The notes under the pieces are model-generated. The model saw only the letters and a list, made by a program, of their open reading frames with translations. It did not search any database and was not told the origin of the DNA. From Pediococcus claussenii ATCC BAA-344 (GTDB lineage: Bacteria; Bacillota; Bacilli; Lactobacillales; Lactobacillaceae), in the NCBI RefSeq assembly GCF_000237995.1, contig NC_016605.1:62001-126000 (forward strand): a stretch of 64,000 nucleotides of DNA. Reading direction: 5' to 3'. Position 1 is the first letter of the stretch. Every line of letters begins with the position of its first letter. This document shows positions 8,946-18,238 of this stretch, one piece after another. The translations under genes were made by a program, and so were the position numbers.

Positions 8946-9925
8946 TGACAGACGCAATGATTGAATTTCGCCACGTAAAAAAGAACTTTGGAAATGATGA
9001 AACAATTAAGGATCTTAGCTTTAAGATTAAAAAAGGTGAATTATTTGTACTAGTTGGAACTTCTGGAAGTGGGAAAACCACTACCCTTAAAATGATTAAT
9101 CAACTTTATGTTCAAACTGATGGTGATATTTTATTTAAAGGGAAACGAATTAAAGATTATGACTTGCGTTCCTTACGACTGGATATTGGATATGTATTGC
9201 AGCAAATAGCTTTATTTCCAACAATGACTGTTGCACAAAATATTGCCCTGATCCCGGAAATGAAAAAGTATCCCAGAACTGAAATTGATAAAAAAATTAA
9301 TGATTTGTTAAAACAGGTTGAATTAGATCCGGAGCAGTACCGAGATCGTTATCCTAATGAGTTATCAGGCGGGGAGCAACAACGAATTGGTATTTTGAGG
9401 GCTATTGCGGCTGAACCACCACTTGTTTTATATGATGAACCCTTTAGTGCTTTGGACCCATTAGTTCGAACTCAATTACAAGATCTGGTATTAAAGTTAC
9501 ATGAAAGCACTAAGAGTACTGCTGTATTCGTTACCCATGATATGGATGAAGCTTTAAAGTTGGGTGACAGGATTGGTGTTATGAGTAATGGTGATTTATT
9601 ACAGGTTGATACGCCAGAAAATATTGCACAACATCCTGCTAATGATTTTGTGGAAGAATTTTTTGCGGATACCATCAATAAAAACGTCTTTGATACGTCA
9701 ATTGATAAACTGTTCAAAACTGGATTTTATATTGATAATCCACATTCTGACGATGTAGTTGTCCTAGAGAATAACACTACCCTCACCGAAGTTTTTCAAG
9801 CATTATCCGAGCATCAGTATGTCCAAATAAAGGATAATAGGGGTAAGACGATTTGTTGGACCGACCGCCAGGAGGTTATGCGCTTCTTAGGTGAGCGGAG
9901 CGATGTTGTCCATGAAAATAAATGA
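8945..9925 (+). CDS. osmoprotectant ABC transporter ATP-binding protein
   Basis: A 326-residue ATPase. Walker A GTSGSGKTT, signature LSGGEQQR, Walker B LVLYDEPFSALDP and the H-loop VFVTHD are intact. After about residue 240 comes an extension shorter than the tandem CBS domains of OpuCA or OpuAA, so ionic-strength sensing through full CBS domains is doubtful. It powers the fused permease encoded immediately upstream; coupling is by a TAATG overlap. Confidence 0.92.
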   Translation: MTDAMIEFRHVKKNFGNDETIKDLSFKIKKGELFVLVGTSGSGKTTTLKMINQLYVQTDGDILFKGKRIKDYDLRSLRLDIGYVLQQIALFPTMTVAQNIALIPEMKKYPRTEIDKKINDLLKQVELDPEQYRDRYPNELSGGEQQRIGILRAIAAEPPLVLYDEPFSALDPLVRTQLQDLVLKLHESTKSTAVFVTHDMDEALKLGDRIGVMSNGDLLQVDTPENIAQHPANDFVEEFFADTINKNVFDTSIDKLFKTGFYIDNPHSDDVVVLENNTTLTEVFQALSEHQYVQIKDNRGKTICWTDRQEVMRFLGERSDVVHENK

Positions 9926-9949
9926 TTATATTTGGAAGGAGAATATGGC

Positions 9950-11278
9950 ATGAATGAATTTGATGTTGTAATTATTGGAGCTGGGCCGGGTGGATTAAGT
10001 TTGGCATACCAATTAAAAGCTCAAGACAAGAATGTAGCCGTCGTTGAAGAAAATTTATGGGGAGGAACTTGTCCCAATCGGGGCTGTGACCCTAAAAAGG
10101 TTCTACTAGCAGCTGTTGAAGCTAAACAGCATAATGACTATTTGGTTGGAAAAGGAATTAAGCAAGCTTCCATGATTAATTGGACAGATTTAATGCAATT
10201 TGAAAAGACTTTTACTAAGGATGTTTCTCCATCTAGTCGGGAAGGGTTGGTCAATAGTAATATAACTGTATACGATGGACATGCAACCTTTATTGATAAG
10301 CACCAATTACAGATTGATGATCAAATCATTAAAAGTAAGCAGTTCGTGATTGCCACGGGCCAACGTCCCGGACGACTTAGCATTAAGGGACAGGAACACC
10401 TTAAAACGAGTACAGACTTTTTGAAAATGGACGAACTGCCAAAATCAATTGCACTAATTGGTGGGGGGTATATTGGGTTTGAATTTGCAGCGATCGCTAG
10501 TGCTGCTGGAGCTGATGTGCATTTAATCCATCACAATGATCGTCCGCTCAAAGAATTTCCATCTGATGGTGTTCAATCACTAATTAAACAACTACAGAAA
10601 AAAGGCGTTCATTTTGATTTGAATATAGATGTCACTAGTGTTGATCATAGGGATAAGCAATTTCGATTGAGTGATGATGGTAATTTTAATTTAGATGTTG
10701 ATGCTGTATTTGTAACCGCAGGACGACAGGCTAATGATGATACTTTGAATTTAAATCACATTGGTGTAAAAACTGATCGTGGTGGAATAGTTGTTAATGA
10801 TCATTTGCAAACCGATGTTGAAAATATCTATGCGCTTGGCGACGTTATTTCTAAAAAGCATCCTAAATTAACCCCGGTTTCTGGGTTTGAAGCCAAGTAT
10901 TTATCGAAGGAATTAAATGGTGGGGATGAACCAATTGATTATCCAGTTATTCCAACGGTTATCTACGGAATGCCGAAGCTAGCCCAAGTTGGAATATCAA
11001 TTGAAACTGCGGAGCAAAATCCAGAGCAATTTAATATTAGTAAATTAGATATGAAAAATTGGTTTTCGTACAGGAGAATTAATGAGCCAGTTGCGGAAGC
11101 AGAAATTATACACGAAAAATCTACCAATCGAATAGTTGGCGGTTACGTAGTAAGTTCGGAAGCTGACACATTAATCAATTACTTAACGATGATTATTAAT
11201 AAGCAAATGACCATGGATGATATTACTAATGAAGTATACGCATATCCAACGGAAGCTAGTGATCTAGAGTATCTATAG
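9950..11278 (+). CDS. FAD-dependent pyridine nucleotide-disulfide oxidoreductase
   Basis: A 442-residue protein of the glutathione reductase/dihydrolipoamide dehydrogenase fold: FAD site GAGPGG (residues 10-15), redox-active C41 and C46 (GGTCPNRGC), NAD(P)H site GGGYIGFEFA and the second FAD motif YALGDV. At the C-terminus, where glutathione reductases have the catalytic His-Pro-Thr, this protein has AYPTEASD, so tyrosine replaces the histidine. A true glutathione reductase activity is therefore uncertain. The start at ATG 9950 is chosen because GGAAGGAG stands eight bases before it. It trails the osmoprotectant genes by 24 bp and is probably in the same operon. Confidence 0.85.
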   Translation: MNEFDVVIIGAGPGGLSLAYQLKAQDKNVAVVEENLWGGTCPNRGCDPKKVLLAAVEAKQHNDYLVGKGIKQASMINWTDLMQFEKTFTKDVSPSSREGLVNSNITVYDGHATFIDKHQLQIDDQIIKSKQFVIATGQRPGRLSIKGQEHLKTSTDFLKMDELPKSIALIGGGYIGFEFAAIASAAGADVHLIHHNDRPLKEFPSDGVQSLIKQLQKKGVHFDLNIDVTSVDHRDKQFRLSDDGNFNLDVDAVFVTAGRQANDDTLNLNHIGVKTDRGGIVVNDHLQTDVENIYALGDVISKKHPKLTPVSGFEAKYLSKELNGGDEPIDYPVIPTVIYGMPKLAQVGISIETAEQNPEQFNISKLDMKNWFSYRRINEPVAEAEIIHEKSTNRIVGGYVVSSEADTLINYLTMIINKQMTMDDITNEVYAYPTEASDLEYL

Positions 11279-11322
11279 AGGGTATACTTTTTAAAAAATG
11301 AACTGAGATATTATTCAACAAG

Positions 11323-11353
11323 TTGACATGAATTTCCTGTTTTGTGATATGTT
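11323..11353 (+). promoter_or_regulatory. promoter of the antiporter gene
   Basis: TTGACA (11323-11328) is followed after 17-19 bp by a TG-extended GATATG/TATGTT -10 region. The ribosome site GAGAGGAG lies before the ATG at 11390. Confidence 0.6.
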
Positions 11354-11389
11354 AGTTTTAACTGAATCAGTTTCACGAGAGGAGTATTT

Positions 11390-12562
11390 ATGGAATTTGT
11401 TGGGGTCTTGGTTTTAATACTTGTTTTAACTACATTGGCAGGACATTTTGCACAAAGAATGGGTGTTCCTGCAGTAGTTGGGCAATTATTAGTTGGAGTT
11501 ATTTTAGGAACAGGTGGTTTAAATTTAGTTCATTCAAACGAATTAGTTCAAACCTTTTCGGAAATTGGCGTTATTATTTTAATGTTTCTTGCCGGAATGG
11601 AAAGTGACTTAAGGTTGTTGCGAAAGTACTTGAAGCCTTCATTGTTTGTTGCGATACTGGGTGTGATTTCTCCTGTGCTATTTGTTGGTAGTGCGGCCTT
11701 GTTACTGCACTTATCTCTACTTGAGTCACTGTTTATTGGAGTAATCTTTTCAGCAACATCAGTCAGTATCTCAGTAGTAGTTTTAAAAGAATATCAAACA
11801 TTAGATTCTAAAGAAGGAATTACAATTCTTGGAGCTGCCGTGATCGACGATGTCCTTGGGGTGTTGCTATTAAGTATGATGGTTCTTTTAACGGAGGGAT
11901 CATCAAGTAGCTTAACTCAACAAATTGTTAAGATTGTCGCGGGCCCACTGGTTTTCTTTGGACTAGTATATTTAATTGTGAGGTGGGTTGCACCGTACTT
12001 GATGAGGTTAACTGATCAGCTTTATATAACAAATAGTAAGCCAATCATGTCGTTGATTATCTGTTTGGGAATGGCATGGGTTGCCGAAGAAATCGGACTA
12101 AGTGCAGCAATTGGTGCATTTTTCGCTGGTATTGCTGTGTCAGCGACAGACTCAGAAAATGAAATTACTGAGAGTATCGAACCAATCGGATATGCCATGT
12201 TCATTCCGGTATTCTTTGTAAGTGTTGGTTTAGCTGTTGATTTCAAAAATATTGTGGCCGATTTTTTGATTATTGCAACATTAATCATTTTAGGAACTTT
12301 AACAAAGTACTGGGGTGGTGGTATCGGTGCCCGTATGGCAGGATTTGATCGTCTAAGTGGTAACGTAATTGGTGCGGGAATGATTTCGAGAGGTGAAATG
12401 GCATTAATTACCCTTCAGATTGGATATGCGGAACACTTGTTAAGCGCTGAATATTATTCGGATATTGTAATTGCGATTGTTGTAGTTACGATCTTGGCAC
12501 CATTTATGTTGAAATGGACGATTCAAAAGCAACGAGCTGAGCAAGGCTTGAAAGAAAATTAA
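11390..12562 (+). CDS. cation:proton antiporter, CPA2 family
   Basis: A 390-residue membrane protein with about 12 hydrophobic segments, beginning with the segment MEFVGVLVLILVLTTLAGHF. The CPA2 core AAVIDDVLGVLLL carries the Asp-Asp pair that binds the cation and proton in NapA-type exchangers. It probably exchanges Na+ or K+ for H+. There is no C-terminal TrkA-N regulatory domain, unlike KefB/KefC. The gene stands alone between its own promoter and a strong terminator. Confidence 0.88.
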   Translation: MEFVGVLVLILVLTTLAGHFAQRMGVPAVVGQLLVGVILGTGGLNLVHSNELVQTFSEIGVIILMFLAGMESDLRLLRKYLKPSLFVAILGVISPVLFVGSAALLLHLSLLESLFIGVIFSATSVSISVVVLKEYQTLDSKEGITILGAAVIDDVLGVLLLSMMVLLTEGSSSSLTQQIVKIVAGPLVFFGLVYLIVRWVAPYLMRLTDQLYITNSKPIMSLIICLGMAWVAEEIGLSAAIGAFFAGIAVSATDSENEITESIEPIGYAMFIPVFFVSVGLAVDFKNIVADFLIIATLIILGTLTKYWGGGIGARMAGFDRLSGNVIGAGMISRGEMALITLQIGYAEHLLSAEYYSDIVIAIVVVTILAPFMLKWTIQKQRAEQGLKEN

Positions 12563-12565
12563 CCT

Positions 12566-12611
12566 AAAAAAGCGAGATGTTGGTCAAAATTATCCAATAT
12601 CTCGCTTTTTG
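12566..12611 (+). terminator. terminator of the antiporter gene
   Basis: A 17-base stem (AAAAAGCGAGATGTTGG with CCAATATCTCGCTTTTT) and a T-run. Confidence 0.93.
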
Positions 12612-12655
12612 TTATAAATTAAATTCTGATGATTTAAAGATTGAGAAGTGAAAAT

Positions 12656-13141
12656 ATGGAACCAATTTTAATAATAATCAGGGGAAACTCGGGAAGTGGA
12701 AAGACTGTTTTAGCTGATGCATTACAAAATTATTTTGGCTATGACAATTGTTTGTTACTGCATCAAGACATTATTAGGCGAGAAATATTGCATGCAGCTG
12801 ATCACCCAGGAACAGCAACAATTGGAATGATAGAAACACTAGTTAATTATGGATTAAAGCATTATTCGATAACTATTTTGGAAGGGATTTTGCGTAGAGA
12901 TGTCTATGGTAAAATGCTGCAAAAATTAATATCTGGCAATGATGTGCATACTTATTATTTAGATGTTCCGTTTGAAACAACTGTTAAGCGAGATCAAACT
13001 AAAAATAGCCCCTTTGGTGAAATCAATTTAAAAAAATGGTGGCGAGAGAAAGATTATTTGAATCAAAATGACGTAATTATTAATAGCGGGAATGAAAAAG
13101 ATATTATGATGAAAATTATTAAAGATATAAGTAAAAAATAA
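12656..13141 (+). CDS. P-loop kinase of the AAA_33/zeta-like type
   Basis: A 161-residue nucleotide-binding protein with a Walker A (RGNSGSGKT) at the very N-terminus and a later LEGILRRDVY segment that fits a small-molecule kinase. The phosphorylated substrate is not known. ATG 12656 is chosen over the TTG at 12641 because translation from it starts directly on the beta strand before the P-loop. No antitoxin-like partner is adjacent, so a zeta toxin is not suggested. Confidence 0.75.
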   Translation: MEPILIIIRGNSGSGKTVLADALQNYFGYDNCLLLHQDIIRREILHAADHPGTATIGMIETLVNYGLKHYSITILEGILRRDVYGKMLQKLISGNDVHTYYLDVPFETTVKRDQTKNSPFGEINLKKWWREKDYLNQNDVIINSGNEKDIMMKIIKDISKK

Positions 13142-13212
13142 TTTTTCAAAAGGAGATTCTCATAAAAAATTCATAAAGTTGATGAAGGCACTAACATTTC
13201 CTCATTTATTTT

Positions 13213-13220
13213 GCTAAAAT
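13213..13220 (+). promoter_or_regulatory. extended -10 of pyc
   Basis: TGCTAAAAT is an extended -10 box 34 bp before the pyc start codon; no clear -35 is seen. Confidence 0.4.
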
Positions 13221-13253
13221 CGGTATTATTAAAGGTAAAACGGGGGATATATA

Positions 13254-16200
13254 ATGCAGCGAATTTTAATTGCCAATCGTGGTGAGATTGCCACGCGAAT
13301 TATCCGTGCTATTCATGAGCTTCATATGACAGCTATTGCCATTTATTCTAAAGAAGATGAGTTTTCAATGCACCGTTTTAAGGCAGATGAAGCTTATCTG
13401 GTTGGTGAGGGAGATAGCCCCATTGACGCGTATTTAGACATTGAGGATATTATTAGAATTGCTAAAGAACAACAGATTGATGCAATTCATCCTGGGTATG
13501 GTTTTTTGTCCGAAAATGCGGATTTTGCACAGGCAGTTACTGACGCAGGTATTAAGTTTATTGGTCCAAGTCCTGAGTTGTTAGAAATGTTTGGTGATAA
13601 GATCAAGGCCAAACAGGCTGCAATTAAAGCAGGTGTTCCAACGATTCCTGGGACAAAAGAACCTGTGGAGGATGTTGAAACAGCACTTGCATTTGCTGAA
13701 CAGTTTGGATATCCAATTTTTGTGAAATCAGCTGCTGGTGGTGGCGGTAAGGGAATGCGTGTTGTTAATCATCCACAGGAAATGCGGGAGGCTTTTCAGA
13801 TGGCTCAGTCTGAAGCAGAAAAGTCTTTTGGAGATGATGAAACATATCTTGAACGTTATCTGAAGGAGCCTATACATATTGAAGTGCAGATTATTGCCGA
13901 TGAGCACGGTGAAATAATGCATTTATTTGAGAGGAACTCATCTGTGCAACGGCGTCATCAAAAAATGATTGAGTTTGCACCCGCAATTCAGATCAACGAA
14001 AAGCTACGACAGGCTATTCAGCAAGCAGCAGTGCATTTATTACAAAGTGTTGATTATTATAATGCTGCTACTGTGGAATTTTTAGTAGACGGTGATAACT
14101 TCTATTTTATGGAAGTTAATCCCCGCGTGCAGGTGGAACATACTGTCACGGAGGAGGTTACGGGCGTTGATATTGTCCAAACGCAGATAAGGATTTCAAA
14201 CGGTGAAAGATTACATGAAGAAATCGGAATTCCACGTCAGGAAGACCTAAAGGCAGTGGGTGTTGCTATTCAAGCTCGAATTACTACTGAAGATCCTATG
14301 AATAATTTTGTTCCAGATGTCGGGAGAATCCAGACCTATCGTTCTCCTGGTGGGAATGGAGTTAGATTAGACGCGGGAAATGCCTTTACGGGGGCTTATA
14401 TTACTCCTTATTATGATTCTCTTTTGACAAAAGCCATTGTCCACGCTTCTACTTTTGAAGAAACACTTATCAAGTTAGACCGAGTACTTCATGAGTTTGT
14501 AATTCGAGGTGTTAAAACAAATTTACCGTTCTTGATTAAGTTAATTCATAATCCAGTCTTCAGGTCAGGACAAGCATCAACGATTTTTGTTGATGAAACA
14601 CCAGAGTTATTTGATCTAAAGCCTGAATTACATGGAATTACAAAATTGATGGATTATATCGCCAACACAACTGTTAATGGCTATCCAGGGTTAAATATTG
14701 AATCTGAAAATTTCCGTCATATTAAGACGGTACACCCGCAGTTTACTAAAACAGACAAAAAATTAATTTCAGCAAAGCAAATTTTGGATCAAAATGGTCC
14801 GGATGAGTTATCAAATTGGGTTAAAAAACAAAGAAAAGTACTTTTGACAGATACAACAATGCGTGATGCTCACCAGTCGTTGTTCGCTACTCGACTTAGG
14901 ACTAAGGATATTGTAGATGTAGCTGGAGAAATTCAAAAGGGACTTCCAGATTTATTTTCTGTCGAAGCTTGGGGAGGTGCAACTTTTGATGTCGCATATC
15001 GTTTCTTGGGAGAGGATCCTTGGGAAAGGCTACGAAAGATACGCAAATTAATGCCAGATACGATGATTCAAATGCTATTACGAGGTTCTAACGCAGTTGG
15101 ATACCAAAACTATCCTGATAATGTAATTGATAATTTTATTGATTTAGCAGCTAAAAATGGTGTGGACGTATTTCGTATTTTTGATTCCTTGAATTGGGTT
15201 CCACAAATGGAAGAATCGATTAAACAAGTTAGGGATGTCGGTAAAGTTGCCGAAGCTGCAATGGCGTATACCGGAGATGTCTTAGATACTGATAAAAATA
15301 AATACAACATTAAATATTACGTTGATTTAGCCCGTGAGTTGCAAGCAGAGGGTGCGCATATTATTGGTATTAAAGATATGGCGGGAATTTTAAAGCCCCA
15401 GGCTGCTTACCGGTTAATCAGTGAATTAAAGAATGCCGTCGAGATTCCGATTCATTTGCACACGCATGATACGACCGGAAACGGAATTTTGACGTATTCA
15501 GAAGCAGTTCGAGCAGGCGTTGATATTGTTGATGTAGCGTCATCTTCTTTTGCAGGAACAACATCACAACCATCTATGACCTCCCTGTTTTATGGACTGG
15601 AGGGGTCAGAACGGCAACCTGATTTAGATGTAGAAAAAGCTGAAAAAATTGATGAATATTGGAATGATGTTCGTCCCTATTATGAAAGCTTTGGGAAACA
15701 ACTCAATGGCCCTCAGACTGAAATTTATCGGATTGAAATGCCTGGTGGACAATACACAAATTTGCGGCAACAAGCCAATGCCCTCCGATTGGGAGATCGT
15801 TGGGATGACATTAAACAAGCATACGCAACAGTTAACCAGATGTTTGGTGATATTACAAAGGTAACACCATCATCTAAAGTGGTCGGAGATATGGCCCTAT
15901 TTATGGTGCAAAATAACCTCACAGAGGAACAGGTTTATAGCGAAGGTAACCATCTTGATTTTCCAGAATCAGTCGTGGATTTTTTCAAGGGTGATTTAGG
16001 TCAACCGGTTGGCGGTTTTCCAGAAAAATTACAGAAACTTGTTTTGAAGGGCCAACCGGCGATTTCTGTTCGTCCGGGTTCGTTAGCGGAACCAGCTGAC
16101 TTTGATAAATGGAATTCTAAAACTTCTAAATTACTTAACAGAGAAGCGACGCCAGAAGAGGTTATTTCAAATATTTTATATCCAGATGTTTTTAGTGATT

Positions 16201-16685
16201 ATGTACAAAGAATCAAACAATTTGGACCAATGACGCTTTTAGATACACCTACTTTCTTTGCAGGAATGAGAGTCGGTGAACGAATCGATTTAAGATTAGG
16301 AAAAGGACGTTCGGTAATTATTGTATTGCGAGAAATCAGTCAGCCTAATGACGACGGACAACGTTCTTTATTTTTTGAGGTGAACGGTCAAGCAGAAGAA
16401 GTAGTTGTACAGGATATGAATGCTAGTGTCACAAATGAGCGCGCAAAGAAAGCTGAACCAACTAATAAGGATCAAATTGGTGCAACTATGCCGGGTTCTG
16501 TTGTAGAAGTACTAGTTGAAAAGGGGCAAATGGTACATAAAGGTGACAATTTGATTGTTACTGAGGCAATGAAGATGGAAACAATGATCCACGCTCCATT
16601 TGATGCCAAAGTTAAACACATCTATGCTTCTAGCGGAATGCAGATTGAGAATGGTGATTTATTAGTAGAATTGGTACGAATTTAG
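13254..16685 (+). CDS. pyc: pyruvate carboxylase
   Basis: A full-length biotin enzyme of 1143 residues that carboxylates pyruvate to oxaloacetate using bicarbonate and ATP. Domains in order: biotin carboxylase (1 to about 450, with the glycine-rich AAGGGGKGMR loop and EVNPRVQVEH), carboxyltransferase (about 530-800, LLTDTTMRDAHQSL and the metal-binding HLHTHDT), a PC/oxaloacetate decarboxylase middle part, and a biotinyl domain with the attachment lysine K1107 in EAMKMET. GGGGGAT precedes the ATG. The aspartate aminotransferase gene ten bases downstream would turn the oxaloacetate into aspartate. Confidence 0.98.
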   Translation: MQRILIANRGEIATRIIRAIHELHMTAIAIYSKEDEFSMHRFKADEAYLVGEGDSPIDAYLDIEDIIRIAKEQQIDAIHPGYGFLSENADFAQAVTDAGIKFIGPSPELLEMFGDKIKAKQAAIKAGVPTIPGTKEPVEDVETALAFAEQFGYPIFVKSAAGGGGKGMRVVNHPQEMREAFQMAQSEAEKSFGDDETYLERYLKEPIHIEVQIIADEHGEIMHLFERNSSVQRRHQKMIEFAPAIQINEKLRQAIQQAAVHLLQSVDYYNAATVEFLVDGDNFYFMEVNPRVQVEHTVTEEVTGVDIVQTQIRISNGERLHEEIGIPRQEDLKAVGVAIQARITTEDPMNNFVPDVGRIQTYRSPGGNGVRLDAGNAFTGAYITPYYDSLLTKAIVHASTFEETLIKLDRVLHEFVIRGVKTNLPFLIKLIHNPVFRSGQASTIFVDETPELFDLKPELHGITKLMDYIANTTVNGYPGLNIESENFRHIKTVHPQFTKTDKKLISAKQILDQNGPDELSNWVKKQRKVLLTDTTMRDAHQSLFATRLRTKDIVDVAGEIQKGLPDLFSVEAWGGATFDVAYRFLGEDPWERLRKIRKLMPDTMIQMLLRGSNAVGYQNYPDNVIDNFIDLAAKNGVDVFRIFDSLNWVPQMEESIKQVRDVGKVAEAAMAYTGDVLDTDKNKYNIKYYVDLARELQAEGAHIIGIKDMAGILKPQAAYRLISELKNAVEIPIHLHTHDTTGNGILTYSEAVRAGVDIVDVASSSFAGTTSQPSMTSLFYGLEGSERQPDLDVEKAEKIDEYWNDVRPYYESFGKQLNGPQTEIYRIEMPGGQYTNLRQQANALRLGDRWDDIKQAYATVNQMFGDITKVTPSSKVVGDMALFMVQNNLTEEQVYSEGNHLDFPESVVDFFKGDLGQPVGGFPEKLQKLVLKGQPAISVRPGSLAEPADFDKWNSKTSKLLNREATPEEVISNILYPDVFSDYVQRIKQFGPMTLLDTPTFFAGMRVGERIDLRLGKGRSVIIVLREISQPNDDGQRSLFFEVNGQAEEVVVQDMNASVTNERAKKAEPTNKDQIGATMPGSVVEVLVEKGQMVHKGDNLIVTEAMKMETMIHAPFDAKVKHIYASSGMQIENGDLLVELVRI

Positions 16686-16695
16686 GGGGATTAGA

Positions 16696-17877
16696 ATGCA
16701 ATTATCGAAGCGAGTATTAAATGTTAGTCCATCAGCGACTTTGGCGGTTTCAGCAGAATCCAAACGAATGCAAGCAAATGGAATTGATGTTGTTAATTTA
16801 AGTGCTGGTGAGCCAGATTTTGCGACTCCACAGAATATCCAAAAAGCGGCAATTAAAAGTATCCAAAATGGAACGGCGAGCTATTATACTCCAGTTCCGG
16901 GATTACCAGAACTTCGCCAAGCTGTTAGTGATCGAATTCAAGCGGATACTGGAAGGGTTTTAACAACAGACCATATTTTGATTACTACCGGAGCCAAAAT
17001 GGCATTATATGAACTCTTTCAGGCTTTGGTTGAACCAAACGATGAAGTGATATTGATTGCACCTTTTTGGGTAAGTTACGAGGAACAAATTAAATTAGCA
17101 GGTGGTCAATCAACTGTTGTTCATCCGAGTGCTAATGATATGAAGGTTACGGTTGAGGAATTAGACAAAGTAGTGACGAGAAAAACAAAAATGATTATCA
17201 TTAACTCTCCACAAAATCCCTCTGGATTAGTATATTCAAAGGAAGAAATGCATGTACTTGCCAAATGGGCGTTAAAGCGTGGAATTTTATTTGTTGTGGA
17301 TGAAATATATGGGAACCTAGTATACAACGGTCAGAAATTCACATCAGTTTTAACATTTGAAGATGATTTGGTTGCCAATACGGTCGTAATTAACGGTGTT
17401 TCAAAGTCGTACGCAATGACTGGTTGGCGAATTGGTTATGCAATTGCGCAACCTGAATTAATTAAAAAGATGTCGGCATTACAAGGACATATGACGTCTA
17501 ATCCTTCAGCAGTTGCGCAATACGCTGCAATTGAAGCGTTAAGTGGTGAACAAAAAACGGTAATTGAAATGAAAGATGCTTTTCAAAAACGTTTAAATCG
17601 AACTGCTGATTTAGTTGAGGCATTACCTGGTTTTCATTTAAAACACAAACCAACCGGTGCTTTTTATCTCTTCCCAAACGTTGAAGAGGCAATGGCAGCA
17701 AAAGGGTATGATAGTTCTGCCGAGTTTGCAATGGAACTATTGCAAAAGGCACATGTAGCAGTAGTTGCAGGTGAAGGCTTTGGCATGCCCGGATATATAC
17801 GTTTATCCTACGCAACTAGTCAGGAACAATTGGATAAAGCTATGAATAGAATTCAAGAATTTTTAGCGGCTAAGTAA
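16696..17877 (+). CDS. pyridoxal-phosphate aspartate aminotransferase
   Basis: A 393-residue fold-type I class I/II aminotransferase. The PLP lysine is K237 (NGVSKSYAMTGWRIGY), with D202 and Y205 (VVDEIYGNLVY) and the aspartate-family R near the C-terminus. It starts ten bases after pyc, with GGGGGATTAG as ribosome site overlapping the end of pyc, so the two form an operon for making aspartate from pyruvate. Aromatic aminotransferase activity cannot be excluded. Confidence 0.9.
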   Translation: MQLSKRVLNVSPSATLAVSAESKRMQANGIDVVNLSAGEPDFATPQNIQKAAIKSIQNGTASYYTPVPGLPELRQAVSDRIQADTGRVLTTDHILITTGAKMALYELFQALVEPNDEVILIAPFWVSYEEQIKLAGGQSTVVHPSANDMKVTVEELDKVVTRKTKMIIINSPQNPSGLVYSKEEMHVLAKWALKRGILFVVDEIYGNLVYNGQKFTSVLTFEDDLVANTVVINGVSKSYAMTGWRIGYAIAQPELIKKMSALQGHMTSNPSAVAQYAAIEALSGEQKTVIEMKDAFQKRLNRTADLVEALPGFHLKHKPTGAFYLFPNVEEAMAAKGYDSSAEFAMELLQKAHVAVVAGEGFGMPGYIRLSYATSQEQLDKAMNRIQEFLAAK

Positions 17878-17937
17878 TGATGACAGGAAAGGTTGCTAAC
17901 TCGTTGTTGATTTGGCTGAATCACCATCTGTGATAAT

Positions 17938-17985
17938 AAAAGAAGTAATATCTGCTATTTTTCAGCATGTATTACTTCTTTTTTG
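17938..17985 (+). terminator. terminator of pyc-aspartate aminotransferase
   Basis: Stem AAAAGAAGTAATA against TATTACTTCTTTT around a small inner CTGCT/AGCAT hairpin, followed by T residues. Confidence 0.88.
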
Positions 17986-18238
17986 ATGAAGGCAATTCAT
18001 GTTAGGAGTCTAAGTGCTATTCCAAGATTGGTTAAAACACACAAGATTACCTGTTTATAAATCGCACTATCATTGGATTTGATTTAGCTAGTATTGCTTT
18101 GTATAGAGGTAATATAAGGTTTATTGGTTGTAATATATTTAAGAGATGCGGTATTAAAAATTGCTTTTTAAGTGTATCTAGGATAGTATTTCAATACTAT
18201 TGCCATTTAGGCGTTTTCGCTAAGGAGTATTTTAAATT
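17986..18238. other. leader region of the GH3 gene with an inverted repeat
   Basis: About 250 bp without a gene. ATAGTATT-TC-AATACTAT (18183-18200) is a perfect 8-bp inverted repeat 39 bp before the start codon and might be an operator. TTGCTT near 18160 could be the -35 of an otherwise weak promoter. Confidence 0.4.
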
